Shown: piece by piece, positions 48,701 through 58,990 of the stretch
Layout of the letters: the number at the start of each line of letters is the position of its first letter
How positions within the stretch are numbered: position 1 is the stretch's first letter
Assembly: GCA_003956705.1 (NCBI GenBank)
Contig: QZCP01000095.1
Span: 57,357-121,356 of the forward strand
DNA from: Brevipalpus yothersi
Lineage: Eukaryota; Arthropoda; Arachnida; Trombidiformes; Tenuipalpidae
Direction of reading: 5' to 3'
DNA: 64,000 bases
Translations under genes and position numbers: made by a program
The notes under the pieces: generated by a model
Database searches by the model: none
What the model was told of the DNA's origin: nothing
The model's input: only the letters and a program-made list of their open reading frames with translations

Positions 48701-51700
48701 GGGTTACAAGAAAAAAGAAGAAGAAAGATCAGTACACAATGAGACAAAATATAATCTTCATCGATTTATTCTTATACTCATCAGTTGAGATTTGATTCAG
48801 GGAAAGCTGAAAAGTTGCTTCCTTCTCATGACTGTTGATACTTCATGTGAAAAGATGAATCGTTAATTTATTGGTGAGAATATTGGAAACAAAACGATTC
48901 TTGATATGGAAAAAAGATTATGTAAACGATTCATTCCAATCAAGTCAAGCAAAACCATAGACTAATTTAGTGGTACTCCATTTGTGGAGCTTATTTACAT
49001 AAAAAGTGCATGATTAACTGTGTGAACGTATTGTGTTCAAGTATGAACCTCTTGGAAAAGCATTCTGTGCTTGGAATGAAAGAAATGAGCTGAGGAGTAA
49101 TTTCATCCTCTGATGAGGGGAAAATTCCTGAAGTGGCTGGTATTGATTTGAAATTCTCTCCTCAGTCTCCTGTTATGCTTACCTCTGATCCCTGTTCAGA
49201 TACAAGCTTGCAGATTGCCCAGCTTTTTTTCTATTTCTGTTTGGATTCTTTTTTCATCCCACTAACATTTGTGTATAATCTATAAGCTAAAATTAATCAA
49301 AAAAGTGTGCACTATAATTGCTATCAAAATATTCCAATCAGACACCATCTCATTTGATACCTTATCATCGACTGAGTGTATCAGTAGCTTGTGTGTATGT
49401 ATCTTACCAAACTTTACCTAAATAGTGATACTCATTCTACACCCAACATGTGAACAAAGGTTAATGAGCAATAGACTGAAATATGTCATTAACAAGTGTG
49501 AAATACTGAGTCATAGGAATGAATAATGAAAGTTTCATATGATCTTCTTTGTGTCGATAAGTTCACGCTGATCAACTTTCTGATACCCTGTAGTGGTAGT
49601 GGAAAGTTGAAAGCCACCCATAACGATCCCAAAGATCCATCTTTAAAAGAGAAAAAGTGTCGATTGGAATGGCTTCTGAACACCCACCATAAAGAAAAAG
49701 AGAGAGAGAGACACACATACCCATAGCCCAGTGGAACACACATTTATTTTGGTCATTCATTTATACCCATTTATCCATCCATCTATCTACTTTCCAATGA
49801 CCCTGGATTCTTGAGTTACTTTCTCATGGCTTTCACCATGTAAAGATTTGTTCCATCTCTCTCTTTCTCTCTCTCTCTTTTTCTTATTCTTTCCATTCCA
49901 TTCCCATTGTCACTTTATTTTCTTGTCACTCTTTTTTTCCTTAAGGCATCCCAACGTTAACCATCATCATAGCACTTACTGACATTTTCTAGTAAATGAT
50001 GACCAAAACATCATCGATTGAGTTTTTACTTTACCCACAGACATACTGAGTGGAAAAAAGGAGGAAGAAAGAGAGAAAGAGAGGCTGAGAGAGAGAGAGA
50101 GAGAGAAAAAAAATGTGTAAAAACACTACAGAAATGGTCAACATTTAATATCTCATCATCTATTTTTTTTCGCCACATCTTTTTTATCCTTCTTTTTTGA
50201 TCAGATAAATGAATTCATGTTCTTTGCTTCCTTGTTTTGTTCTCACTTACTTTGTTCACAGGCTCCCGAAACACGCTATCCATTTGGCTTGATTCGAGGC
50301 TATTACGTTGGCTATCGACCACATAATATTGAGCGTGGCTCATATTTGTACAAAACTCTATTCTTAGATGATGTGGAATTCAATTCATTATCTTCAAAGC
50401 CTGAAACCATTCTCAGCGATTTAGCACGAAAAACAAAATATGAAGTTGTGGTTCAAGCGTTCAATAGCAAAGGATCTGGAGTATTGTCTGAGCCTCTTTT
50501 GGTGGAAACGTTTTATGAAGGTAAGTACACAAAATTGAGAGAAATCTTAACTAAATGTGATTCACATGGAATGATGAGCATTTAACAAATGGGAATTTTT
50601 TAATCAATATATATTTCTAATAGTGAAAAGTAGTGCATATCCATTCATCAGAGAATTGATATTTTCAATTTGAATCCCTTTTATCCCTTTATGTTATGCT
50701 CGTGGAAGCTAAAAACCTTTTTACCTGACCTGTAAACATGATTCCCTCTCTCATTGAGTTACAAATCTGGGGATAAAATATATCGACATTACAGAAAGAG
50801 AATCATGCTTACGAGAAAGAATGTTTGGGTCAAAAGTCTGTCGAAAGCTTTGAAAGAGATTGAATTCTTTTGGGAATTTTACAGAATATATATCAAATTC
50901 CATAAGTTCTACTATTCTGACCCCTATGAGTCTCACTGAAACTCGATCGTAGCCTCCCTACTGTTGGTCCCTTAAAATTCTAAGGCTATCATTTTTCCAC
51001 CTCCTCCATTTGACATCCATCCTCAATTTTTGGCATTATCTGAACCTCTTGTACAACAACAATTTATGATCTTGAGTAGGGTCAGCATTTTACTTTTCTC
51101 ACCACAAAAACATCTCTCTACAAGCTATTTTGAAGTCTACACAAGATTTATGAGATTTTGGACTGTCAGCAATTGCAATGCATATTTTATTGAAAAAAAA
51201 TATATATTTTCTCATATTTTACAGTGAAAAAGGAACACAGCTTCTCAAGCATTTCAATGTTTACACAATTTTGAAGTCTTTGAGAACAGCAAAATCTATT
51301 CTATTGTTTAGTTATTTTACAATCTATTTGATCGAGCTGAAGAAAAAATTTCACTGGACATCGCTATTTATACATGAACATCAGTATTCCGGTCATTTTT
51401 TTCTACCAAATACTGTCGTAACTAGACTCTTACACAGAAATTTGCCAATATTTGAACAATTCTTTCGTGAGAAGATACTCCTTCCCTTTTCTCTTTGAAC
51501 TTTTTTTCTTCACATCAAAGATCTGACTATGCAATATTTCAACAATATAGGAGGAGACAAAAAAATTTCCTGAACAAGACAAGTATTTTGCCCCTTATTA
51601 GGCTTGCATATTCTCTCTTTTTTTCGACATGTACAATTCTTCTTCTTCTTCTTCTTTCTCTTACTTCATCCAAATGATGATTCTTTTGATTAACGTCACA

Positions 51701-53068
51701 CTTTCATGGCATTCACAAGTACTCAAACCCTTGAGAATCTGTAAGAGAGAAGGTAAAACGAAGCCCAAGTCTCACTTATCTATCGTCTGAGTATATGCAT
51801 GTGGAGCGGAAGAGTAGCTCGATTGGCTTGGAATAGCTTTGGGAATTGAGTTTCCATGCTAGATTCATCCATTTGTTTCTAAGAATATATCTTTCTTTTT
51901 CCTCTCACATGCATACATACAATCTGAATAGCTAACTTTTTCCAGCTACTTGAGATGCAACTCATTTTATTGCATTCCAGTTATCATAATGGTTTTATTG
52001 CCTAAAATTAATCAATTGAATTCAAATTGATCCACAAAATGGGACCAAATTTTCATTACACTTGATAAGGAGTAACTTGCTCCTGAGAAGAGAGAGAATG
52101 TGTGAAAATGTATGAGAATATCGAAATATTTATGTTCAAACCCAACAGTGCATACGATTTAAGTGTTTCACTGATTTTATTCATCAACTTGATGATGAGG
52201 CATGTTAGTGGAACTTTAACACCATCGATTTCATTGAATTTATTCTTATTCACTTTCCAGAACCTTTCAAACTGATTATCTCTCTCTCTCTTTCTCTTTC
52301 TTTTTGCTTCTCACAACTTGAGTAACCCTTTTCAGAAAATTTTCATCAGAGTTTTGCCTCCTTTCCTTGGCAAACATTCATCACATGGTGAATAGGAAAA
52401 GTGAAATGATTAATTTTCAGTATCATTCTCGAGAGAAAAGTGAAAGAGAGCGAGTCTATCATGATCACCATTTCAACATTTAGTCTTCAGAGTATTTCCA
52501 ATTGACTTTAGGCTTTCATGATCGATTTTCCAATTTCTCTAAATGATTCCAACAACTCCTGATAATTTATCATCGTCTATTCCCATACTATTCTCTCTAT
52601 TTTCAACTATCTGAATGGCACGCTATTTTCCAAACTCCAAAATAGTTCAAGTTTTTTTCACACTCCAAAAACTCATTTCATTCATTGCGATTGTACACAA
52701 TGCAACACACTCTCTTTTCCCCTTTTCTACTGAATCTTTTTTCAACCTCTGATATTAACACTCAAACAGATCGCACTCATACACATATACACTTCTCTTT
52801 TCCAATATAATCCAAAAGAATTCAACCTGTGGACTATGAAAACTATGGATCCATTGAGGAACACTCAAATGTGGTTGGGGATGAAAATGATTGTAACAAA
52901 GAATCAAAAATCGAATGTATAGGAACTTATACTATCAGGTGGCTCTATATACATATACACATGAATCAATCCACTCTGTTCCTACTTTATTCACATATAC
53001 TTGAGTTCATATACTCTATTTTCTTAGTCATTTCAAGACATGAAAAGAGTGTTATTTTACAGTGTGAG

Positions 53069-53143
<75 letters not shown>

Positions 53144-56100
53144 ACTCTTCCATCATCTAAGAGCTTGAAGCTAAACTGGGCTTCCAACAATATATCATGT
53201 ATACATTCTAACTGGATTGATATCAAGCATGATTGGAAGGAAGAAAAGGGGCAAATGTTGTCGAAGCCCTCTGATATTTGATACATTGGAAGGATTTCAT
53301 TTCGTTACTATTGGCATTCAGGAATCTCGAAATTCCATTAGAAGATCACAGTATTCAAAAAATAGTCACAACTAACAGTGCCCCATGACCAGAGGCTTTT
53401 TGAGATCCCAAGTCTGCTTCAATGCAACTTGGATTGATCCTAGAATCAAAACATTCATTAATTAAATCAGGAATACACATTTCACTGAATATTTCCATTC
53501 AATAGTGTTGATCAAGTCACTGCTTAAGATGCTCAGAGGAAAATCAATTCAATAATCTTTGATCCACTTATTTGATCCTTTTTCTTATGAACCTGAAACC
53601 AGTGAGCCGAATGATCGACACAAATTGAGTTATGCAGCTTATTTCATCATTCTTGAGTAATCTGAGCCATCTTTTTGGCTTTTCCATCATCATATTACGC
53701 TTTTTTGGACTCTCATATTCTCTCATCTTGATTCTCTTTAATATATATATACACACACACACAGATTTTACTATTCTGCCTCTTTTTCACTCTTCATTCT
53801 CCTTCTACTCACTCTCAAAATGAAACGTTCATCATCAATTATAAGATGCTTCGACGAATCACTGATAGCCGGAAAACTTTTCGAAATCTTTCGTTTGCTC
53901 CATAAAACATTTCCGTTCTATGCGATCATCCTGATGATCATGTTCATCCATTGGACATGGTTACAAGGAAAAAGTTTTTCTCTCTCTTCTTCTCTGTTGA
54001 AAAAAGAATAAAACAAAGTGAGAAATCTTGTACATGAGAAGGCAGATATTCTCTCTCTCTCTATATTTAACTGACCGCGAGTATATCTACCATGTAATGC
54101 ATTGGAACACCACAATCTTGATCAGAAAACTCTACTCACTTGCCTCTTGTTTTGAAGGGAATGCTCATCATGAAAAAAGAGTTCTCTCATCGACATGACT
54201 TGTTGGTAATTTTTTGTCTCCTACTTCAGGAGAACAGAGAGGAAGAAGAAGAAGAAGTAAAGAAGAGTATCACTGATAGAGTAGTGAGAAAATCTTACAC
54301 CAAGTACATAAGAGCAAGCCATCCAAATGTTAATGAGCTATATAAGATACAAAATGATGAAGTGTTTTTTTCTCTCTTCTCTCTTTACCCATCTTTGGTA
54401 CTCTTCTTTTTTACTCTCTTTACTATTAGGCCATTCTGTATTTCGCTTGAGATGATATCAAACTTTGCGTTTCCCATCACAGTTCATGTGATATTGGCAT
54501 TTGAGGATGAAGATGTCGTTAGCATCTTTATATGATAGTAGTAGTGGAAAAAGATGTTGGAAGATGAAGATGAGAAAGGGAAAGAGTAAGAAAGAAGGAG
54601 GATGGAAAAAGCTCCACTAAAAGATAGTGATGATATAGTAGATTACTTTTGGGAGAATCTCAGCATGCATCGTCCAGTTGTGTGTATGCTGAGCATCAAA
54701 TTCAGATTGAGTAGTAGAGCATATTGATTAACTAATCTGATACAAACAACTTCCCAAGAGTGAGAAAAAATAAGCGACTTTCAGCATATGTTTTGGATGC
54801 AGGAAAAAAGGATATTTATAGAGAAGATGACTTGCTTAACCGATAAAATGAATTGCAAACTAATTACTTTTGATCGAATGAGTGATGAAATGGAATGTAC
54901 TTATGTGCATGTTATAAAGAGAGAGTATCCATATTGGATGTTATATACGGGAAAAATTGTTGCCTTCTTATCGATCCCATGCTTCATCATTCTTTGGATG
55001 CTAGTTAACCAGTGGAAGAATTTGTTTCTTGTTCACCGATTTATTGCTCAATTGAATGGGATATAAATTCAATGTATTAATAAGCACAAACTGCTCAGGT
55101 CAACATATATTCTCATTTCTCATTATTTCCTCTCTTTCTCTCTTCCCTTTGTCCATCTTCTGTCTATTCATCGGAAACGCTCAGATCCACCAAGACCACC
55201 CAAAATTCATTCAACATCCTCATCACATTCTTCCATCTCCCTGGAATGGTTCATGGAGCCTGGAGATGAACAAATCTCAGGTAAAATTCAACTCTGTTTT
55301 CCCTCTCTCTCTATCTGTCTCTCTATTTTTCCCTTTTAGACTGATTGTGATCAGCTTAATTGACTTTCCATGAAGCTTTTCCTTTCTATTCTTTTATTCC
55401 TCTTACTCATTGTTTTGCCTACTTCTAATATCAAGAGTGAAAATAAATGCATTCTATCATGATTACTGTAAGCTTCAATAGTTTGCTTAATCATTTTACC
55501 TCGCTTATGCATTCTAATCATTCACATTTAGATGACATGAATATTGAGTGTTGCTAGGATAGTGCTAATAATGGCTGTAAAATCAGCCTCTAACATACTC
55601 TTCTGGTTGCCAAGATCGTGATGATACTAACTGATTTGACAATCTAGTAGTAGACAGCCATTAAGTGATGAAGTAATCTGCTTGATAGTCAATCCAACAA
55701 TGAGTATGCAATCGAGATGATGAAAGAATGAGCAAGAATCCTCTTCTTCTCCTTGGTTAAATGTTTAGTCGGAAATTTTTTCCCTCTCTCTCTCTTATTC
55801 AAATAATGATGAGATCCATTCTAGGATGAGAATTCAAATGATATATTGTCGAATTGTGAGAGAAGAGAGAAACAAAAAATCCAATTAAATGCAATTGACT
55901 AATGCAAAAATGTTTTCGTACATCTTTCAACAGGTTTTATTTTGAGAGCAAAAAGTGTTAAAAGTGATATCATAGAGAAACGTATTAGCCATCTTTTGCG
56001 TAATTTCACTTTACAAGGATTACTTTGTGGTACTCACTATGAAATGACCCTTGCAGCCTATAATAATGCCGGTAACAGTGAGGCAAGTGAAATTCTTCAT

Positions 56101-57389
56101 GTCAGAACAACCGGATCAAGTGAGTAATACTGTGGGGAGAACAAAATAATTTATCTAGATTGATTATCAATTATTTATCCATATTCTTTTTCCTATTCTC
56201 CTTGTAGTGCCCATTTACCCACCGAGAGAAACTTTTTTGAGATTCATCAATGCAACTTGTATCGAAATTGATCTCACAGCTTGGAAAAGCGGTGGCTGTC
56301 CAATCAAATACTTTTCCATTAAGTATAAAATGAAATCAGAAGAAATGTGGACAGAAGTGTCCAATAAAATTGCGCCCACCAAAACAAGCATGTGGATCGA
56401 TGGACTTCATCCGTTGACATTTTATTTATTAAAATCAACTGCATTCAGTGATGCTGGCTCAACGGATGCTGAGTTTACTTTGCAAACTACCTCATTCGCT
56501 GATCAAGGTATGTATGCGGAGGGTTTCCCTTCAGAATTTTTGAAATTCATTAGCATTTAGATAGTCTCGAATCAATTCCAAATTTGCTCAAATGAGTGTA
56601 GCAGTCTGGTCAAATCAACGAGCAAGTCTCAGAATTAAGATTCAGAATTAGAATGAATCAGAAATGAGGATCAAAGTAGTACAAGCATTAGAATGAGAAA
56701 TGTTTATCTTGTATAGTGATTAATTTAAATCGAGAGGCCTCAATAATTCTTGCTCTCACATTCATCAGGAAAAATGATAAATCTGTGTAGTTGTTGAAAT
56801 CAGACTCTTCAAGATCTACCCACACCATCGGATATATCTGAGCATCGTTTTTCTTCTTATCTCTATCTCAACTTTTCTTCTATTCACTACAGGCTTACGT
56901 CACTTGGCCCCAATGACCAACAAAAGAGAAGATTATCAAGTATTTTTGGAAATGGAAATAGTTCTACCTCTTCTTGTCTCCCTAACAGTGGTGATAGCTG
57001 TAATTGTGTTAGTTTGTATCATGATGAACAAACGTGTACCAGAGCAAAGTTTCTATGCAGGTAAATGTTTACTGTGATCATTGTATGGATACATAAGATG
57101 GATGAATGAATGAAGCGCACACACACACCACACAATGTGAATATCACTATGCATTTCTGAATCCATCTCACTTTTCCTCTGCCTCTATTCCCCATGAATT
57201 CTGGATCCATAGAATCTGCATCCTTTCACAACACTTTCCGCTTACAGCTATTCATTTTCCTTTCACTCTTCCGTAATCACCAAGCATACTGCATCAATTT
57301 CATTCATCTTCCACTACTACTACAACAAACCATTCACTTTTCACTTGGATGCCTCTCTAGAATAATCGCCTTCAATCCACTTTTTTCCG

Positions 57390-57420
<31 letters not shown>

Positions 57421-58990
57421 ACATATATTCTCATCTGGCCAATTCCATTCACTCATCTCCTCTTCTCAAATTTGCTGGAAATCCACAAAAATCTGATATC
57501 ATAAGCTCTGTGTGTATATATTGGAGGAGATGATTTCATAGGAGAACAGAGAAAAAGTTTGAGGTTGAGGAATAAAAAATCTTCCCGAAAAATCCGAAAA
57601 CACTGTTACAATAGAATGTCACCGGTGTTCATTGCTTACATTATCCATTTATAATTTGATTGTTGAAAGGCAACCATTTGGAAAAGCGAAAAATATTCTC
57701 AAAAGTGAAACATTCCCCTGACTATTTGTGGAGCTTCAAACTCAACTAACTGTATATACATACATTCTGTGTACACAGAATTCTTTCTCTCCCTATTCGA
57801 CATCATTTTCAATGAACATTCTAATTTATTCACAAGACAGCTAACCCATTTGGTAGTGTAAGGAACTACTCGCGTTCATCAAAATGAAAATTTTCTCAGC
57901 TGATTTAGATTCATCCATTCATTTGACCAATTAGTTGATCATAGTGTGAAAATTATGCGAGCAATTGTTCCTCCGATTCCTCTTACTTTTCCAATTCTTC
58001 GATCTTAGATAGATTCCATCGTATGAGTCAAATTGATGAGCTTTTTTGTTTCCCATTTCTTGGCATCATTTTATCAACTTTGTAGGCAGAATTCTCTGTC
58101 TACCCTCTAGTAGGTCGGGATTCCTCTCTTAGAATTCTCGCGGGAGATGAGGATGAGGACTAATCATTTGTCTCACTTAGTTTGACTGGTGTGTGTGTGT
58201 GGGTGATTCATTCATCTTATATATCCAACACATTCTCAATTTTATCTATCTTGCCTTCCAGCATCCAGTGATCTAAGCAAAGCAAGTCAAGTCAATAAGA
58301 TGACAAATCATATGAAACTAGACAAATCAGATCCAACTCGAGCCAAATTGATCATCGACCAGGATCAATCGCCGATAAACTATCCGTCACCATACGCATC
58401 TGTCCAGGTGAATGAAGCATGTAACAATTCTCACATTTTATTCACATCTATGGGCACTCTTAAATCGTCAATCACACTTGATCCACAACAAAAGCAGCGT
58501 CTTCTAGAAGAGACTCCTTACGCGACGGTAAAAAGGACTCCAAGGCACGTAAAATCAAGGTGTGAAAGAAATATTTACGATTATCCAGGTGAGTTTTGAT
58601 GATGATGTTGAAAGTGAGAAGAGGAAGGAGTGAAGCAATTTATAACACAGTTTGTAATAGAAAAAATTTGATCTACCAAGAGGATCACTATTAGTGGTAG
58701 AAAATATTCTTCAACGTTTTTACATAGCCATTCTGATTATGGGAAAAATTCTCACGATCAATGATAAATACATCAACTATGAATGGAATAGAGATATTTA
58801 CTCTCTCTCTCTCTTTTACTCATATTTTCCGTTCTATTCATGTATCCACATTTTTCTTTGATACTCTGTTCCTTTGCTACTCTTCCATCTTCTTTATACT
58901 TTACTAATGGCTGTCATTCCCACACTTCCAGTTCCCATCACCATGAATGCTGCTCAGGCATCCCAAGCATCGGCACAATTCAACGAGTGA
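30694..58990 (+). CDS. Dscam: Dscam-family immunoglobulin/fibronectin adhesion receptor, 5' incomplete, 16 exons
   Basis: Exons: 30694-31101, 35346-35507, 37512-37808, 40901-41020, 43343-43513, 43973-44117, 44736-44884, 46357-46665, 46862-46932, 50262-50520, 55185-55280, 55934-56119, 56208-56507, 56893-57060, 58262-58588 and 58932-58990. All join in frame (about 1075 codons). Most boundaries are phase 1, as in Ig-superfamily genes. By residue similarity to Dscam the order is Ig5, Ig6, Ig7, Ig8, Ig9, FN1, FN2, FN5, FN6, transmembrane helix, cytoplasmic tail. FN3, FN4 and Ig10 are absent, and no Ig1-4 exon or start codon was found. Family members mediate homophilic recognition in neurite patterning and, in arthropods, possibly immunity. 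Introns reach 4.7 kb, against about 60 bp in neighbouring genes. AATAAA is at 59454-59459. Boundaries of the shortest exons and the last exon are least certain. Confidence 0.88.
31449..31533. repeat. (GA)n microsatellite
   Basis: About 85 bp of uninterrupted AG dinucleotides, 348 bp after the donor of the Ig5/Ig6 exon. It is one of the few long tracts in this gene that is purine-rich in the sense strand. Confidence 0.97.
34176..34241. repeat. (CT)n microsatellite
   Basis: About 66 bp of CT dinucleotides in the same Dscam intron, pyrimidine-rich in the sense strand. Confidence 0.97.
35346..35507 (+). CDS. Dscam exon: second half of Ig6
   Basis: Phase 1 to phase 1. The exon carries HPNGTLIIRDIVKESDEGYY followed by SCTAVNGEG, the E-F-G strands and second Cys of Ig6. 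It completes the domain begun in the exon 4.2 kb upstream. Confidence 0.88.
37512..37808 (+). CDS. Dscam exon: complete Ig7
   Basis: One exon codes for the whole domain: RLSIACTVIRGDSPFSISWL to HEGNYTCLAKNSVG, phase 1 at both ends. In fly Dscam1 this position is the variable exon-9 cluster. Here I find only one copy and no neighbouring Ig7-like cassettes in either flanking intron. Confidence 0.9.
39679..40024. repeat. Pair of (CT)n microsatellites
   Basis: Two CT tracts, 39679-39719 and 39980-40024, separated by 260 bp of unique sequence in the intron before Ig8. Both are in the same sense. Confidence 0.95.
40901..43513 (+). CDS. Dscam exons: Ig8 in two halves
   Basis: Exon 40901-41020 has PPQWLEEPMDKSATKG and INCQATGSPQPSIVWKK. 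Exon 43343-43513 has LDNGTLFINDIQPTDVGLYL and CQASNGVGMELSKVIYVSV. The 3' acceptor was chosen at the TCTTCTCTAG before 43343 because it alone keeps phase 1. The 2.3-kb intron between the halves contains no recognised gene. Confidence 0.84.
41021..43342. other. Dscam intron between the Ig8 halves
   Basis: 2.3-kb AT-rich intron. It has a CT-rich patch near 42078-42110 and a GA-rich patch at about 41620-41700. No supported gene or exon is seen. Confidence 0.5.
43514..46356. other. Dscam introns around Ig9
   Basis: Three introns (43514-43972, 44118-44735, 44885-46356). They are unusually pyrimidine-rich on the sense strand, giving many Ser/Leu/Phe frames with no domain. A (TA)n/(TG)n stretch lies at about 45727-45762. 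Confidence 0.5.
43973..44884 (+). CDS. Dscam exons: Ig9 in two halves
   Basis: Exon 43973-44117 has VRLSCEATGENPISINWKKN; it ends in phase 2. Exon 44736-44884 begins in the matching phase and has MTTTGFISQLHIMAVERSDS followed by ALYVCQAVNGYGKDEHTIQL. The last part is very close to the fly Ig9 end. This is the only phase-2 boundary in the gene. Confidence 0.87.
46357..46665 (+). CDS. Dscam exon: fibronectin type III domain 1
   Basis: The exon holds a complete FN3 domain: PPDPPIDIRIMEV, SMKLTWNHPFNGNSGITKYH with the B-strand Trp, and LVPYTNYSICLTAVNEIGES with the Y-x-x-C/V-x-A-x-N motif. Phase 1 at both ends. Confidence 0.9.
46862..50520 (+). CDS. Dscam exons: fibronectin type III domain 2 in two halves
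   Basis: Exon 46862-46932 (24 residues) has PNEPPKHIKAYAISSKTIKV ending in TWD and closes in phase 0. Exon 50262-50520 opens in phase 0 with APETRYPFGLIRGYYVGYRP and ends with QAFNSKGSGVLSEPLLVET. The GYYVGY motif matches Dscam FN2. The 3.3-kb intron between the halves is gene-free to my reading. Confidence 0.87.
46933..50261. other. Dscam intron between the FN2 halves
   Basis: 3.3-kb intron with GA-rich patches near 47153-47172, 47822-47837 and 50085-50104. No exon-like sequence was recognised on either strand. Confidence 0.5.
50521..55184. other. Dscam intron where FN3, FN4 and Ig10 would be expected
   Basis: 4.7-kb interval between the FN2 and FN5 exons. I looked for exons with Pro-Pro starts, FN-type Trp/Tyr motifs or Ig Cys-Trp spacing and found none that are intact and phase-matched. 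A (CT)n tract lies at 53071-53141, and a 92-residue frame with a hydrophobic stretch at 54788-55066. Confidence 0.55.
53071..53141. repeat. (CT)n microsatellite
   Basis: About 71 bp of CT dinucleotides in the FN2-FN5 intron, in the sense-strand pyrimidine orientation. Confidence 0.97.
55185..56119 (+). CDS. Dscam exons: fibronectin type III domain 5 in two halves
   Basis: Exon 55185-55280 has PPRPPKIHSTSSSHSSISLE followed by WFMEPGDEQIS. Exon 55934-56119 has FILRAKSVKSD and LLCGTHYEMTLAAYNNAGNS. The C-G-T-x-Y...AYN...G signature is that of Dscam FN5, not FN3 or FN4. The first exon lies in a frame not otherwise open and was found from phase and FN homology. Confidence 0.82.
56208..56507 (+). 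CDS. Dscam exon: fibronectin type III domain 6
   Basis: Complete domain with AWKSGGCPIKYFSIKYKMKS, then WTEVSNKIAP and LHPLTFYLLKSTAFSDAGST. The GGC-x-I-x-YF pattern matches the last FN domain of Dscam. Phase 1 at both ends. Confidence 0.88.
56893..57060 (+). CDS. Dscam exon: juxtamembrane and transmembrane segment
   Basis: After LRHLAPMTNKREDYQVFLEM comes a single hydrophobic helix (IVLPLLVSLTVVIAVIVLVC) and a basic stop-transfer (MMNKR). Splicing places it directly after FN6, giving a type I membrane protein. Confidence 0.88.
57061..58261. other. Dscam intron before the cytoplasmic-tail exon
   Basis: 1.2-kb intron. A (CT)n tract lies at 57391-57416 and a (GT)n run near 58190-58200. No alternative transmembrane or tail exon was recognised. 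Confidence 0.5.
58262..58990 (+). CDS. Dscam exons: cytoplasmic tail
   Basis: Exon 58262-58588 has three tyrosine contexts typical of docking sites: SPYASVQV, ETPYATVKRT and NIYDYPG. The last coding exon, 58932-58990, reads VPITMNAAQASQASAQFNE and then a stop. That exon is chosen by phase; another frame there is open longer, so a different acceptor could give a longer C-terminus. The tail, about 130 residues, is much shorter than in fly Dscam1. Confidence 0.72.

Noticed and set aside
50996..51085. Possible Ig10 or FN exon start with PPPFDIHPQFLALSEPLVQQ
   Set aside because: No downstream Ig Cys-Trp or FN motif in frame, and no phase-1 donor; proline and glutamine codons arise from CCT/CAA-rich sequence.
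52829..52938. Candidate exon with VDYENYGSIEEHSNVVGDEN
   Set aside because: No acceptor in matching phase and no Ig or FN hallmark; ends at a weak donor.
54224..54330. Acidic/basic frame NREEEEEEVKKSITDR after a TTCAG acceptor-like site
   Set aside because: Produced by a GAA-rich run; no domain and no phase-matched donor.
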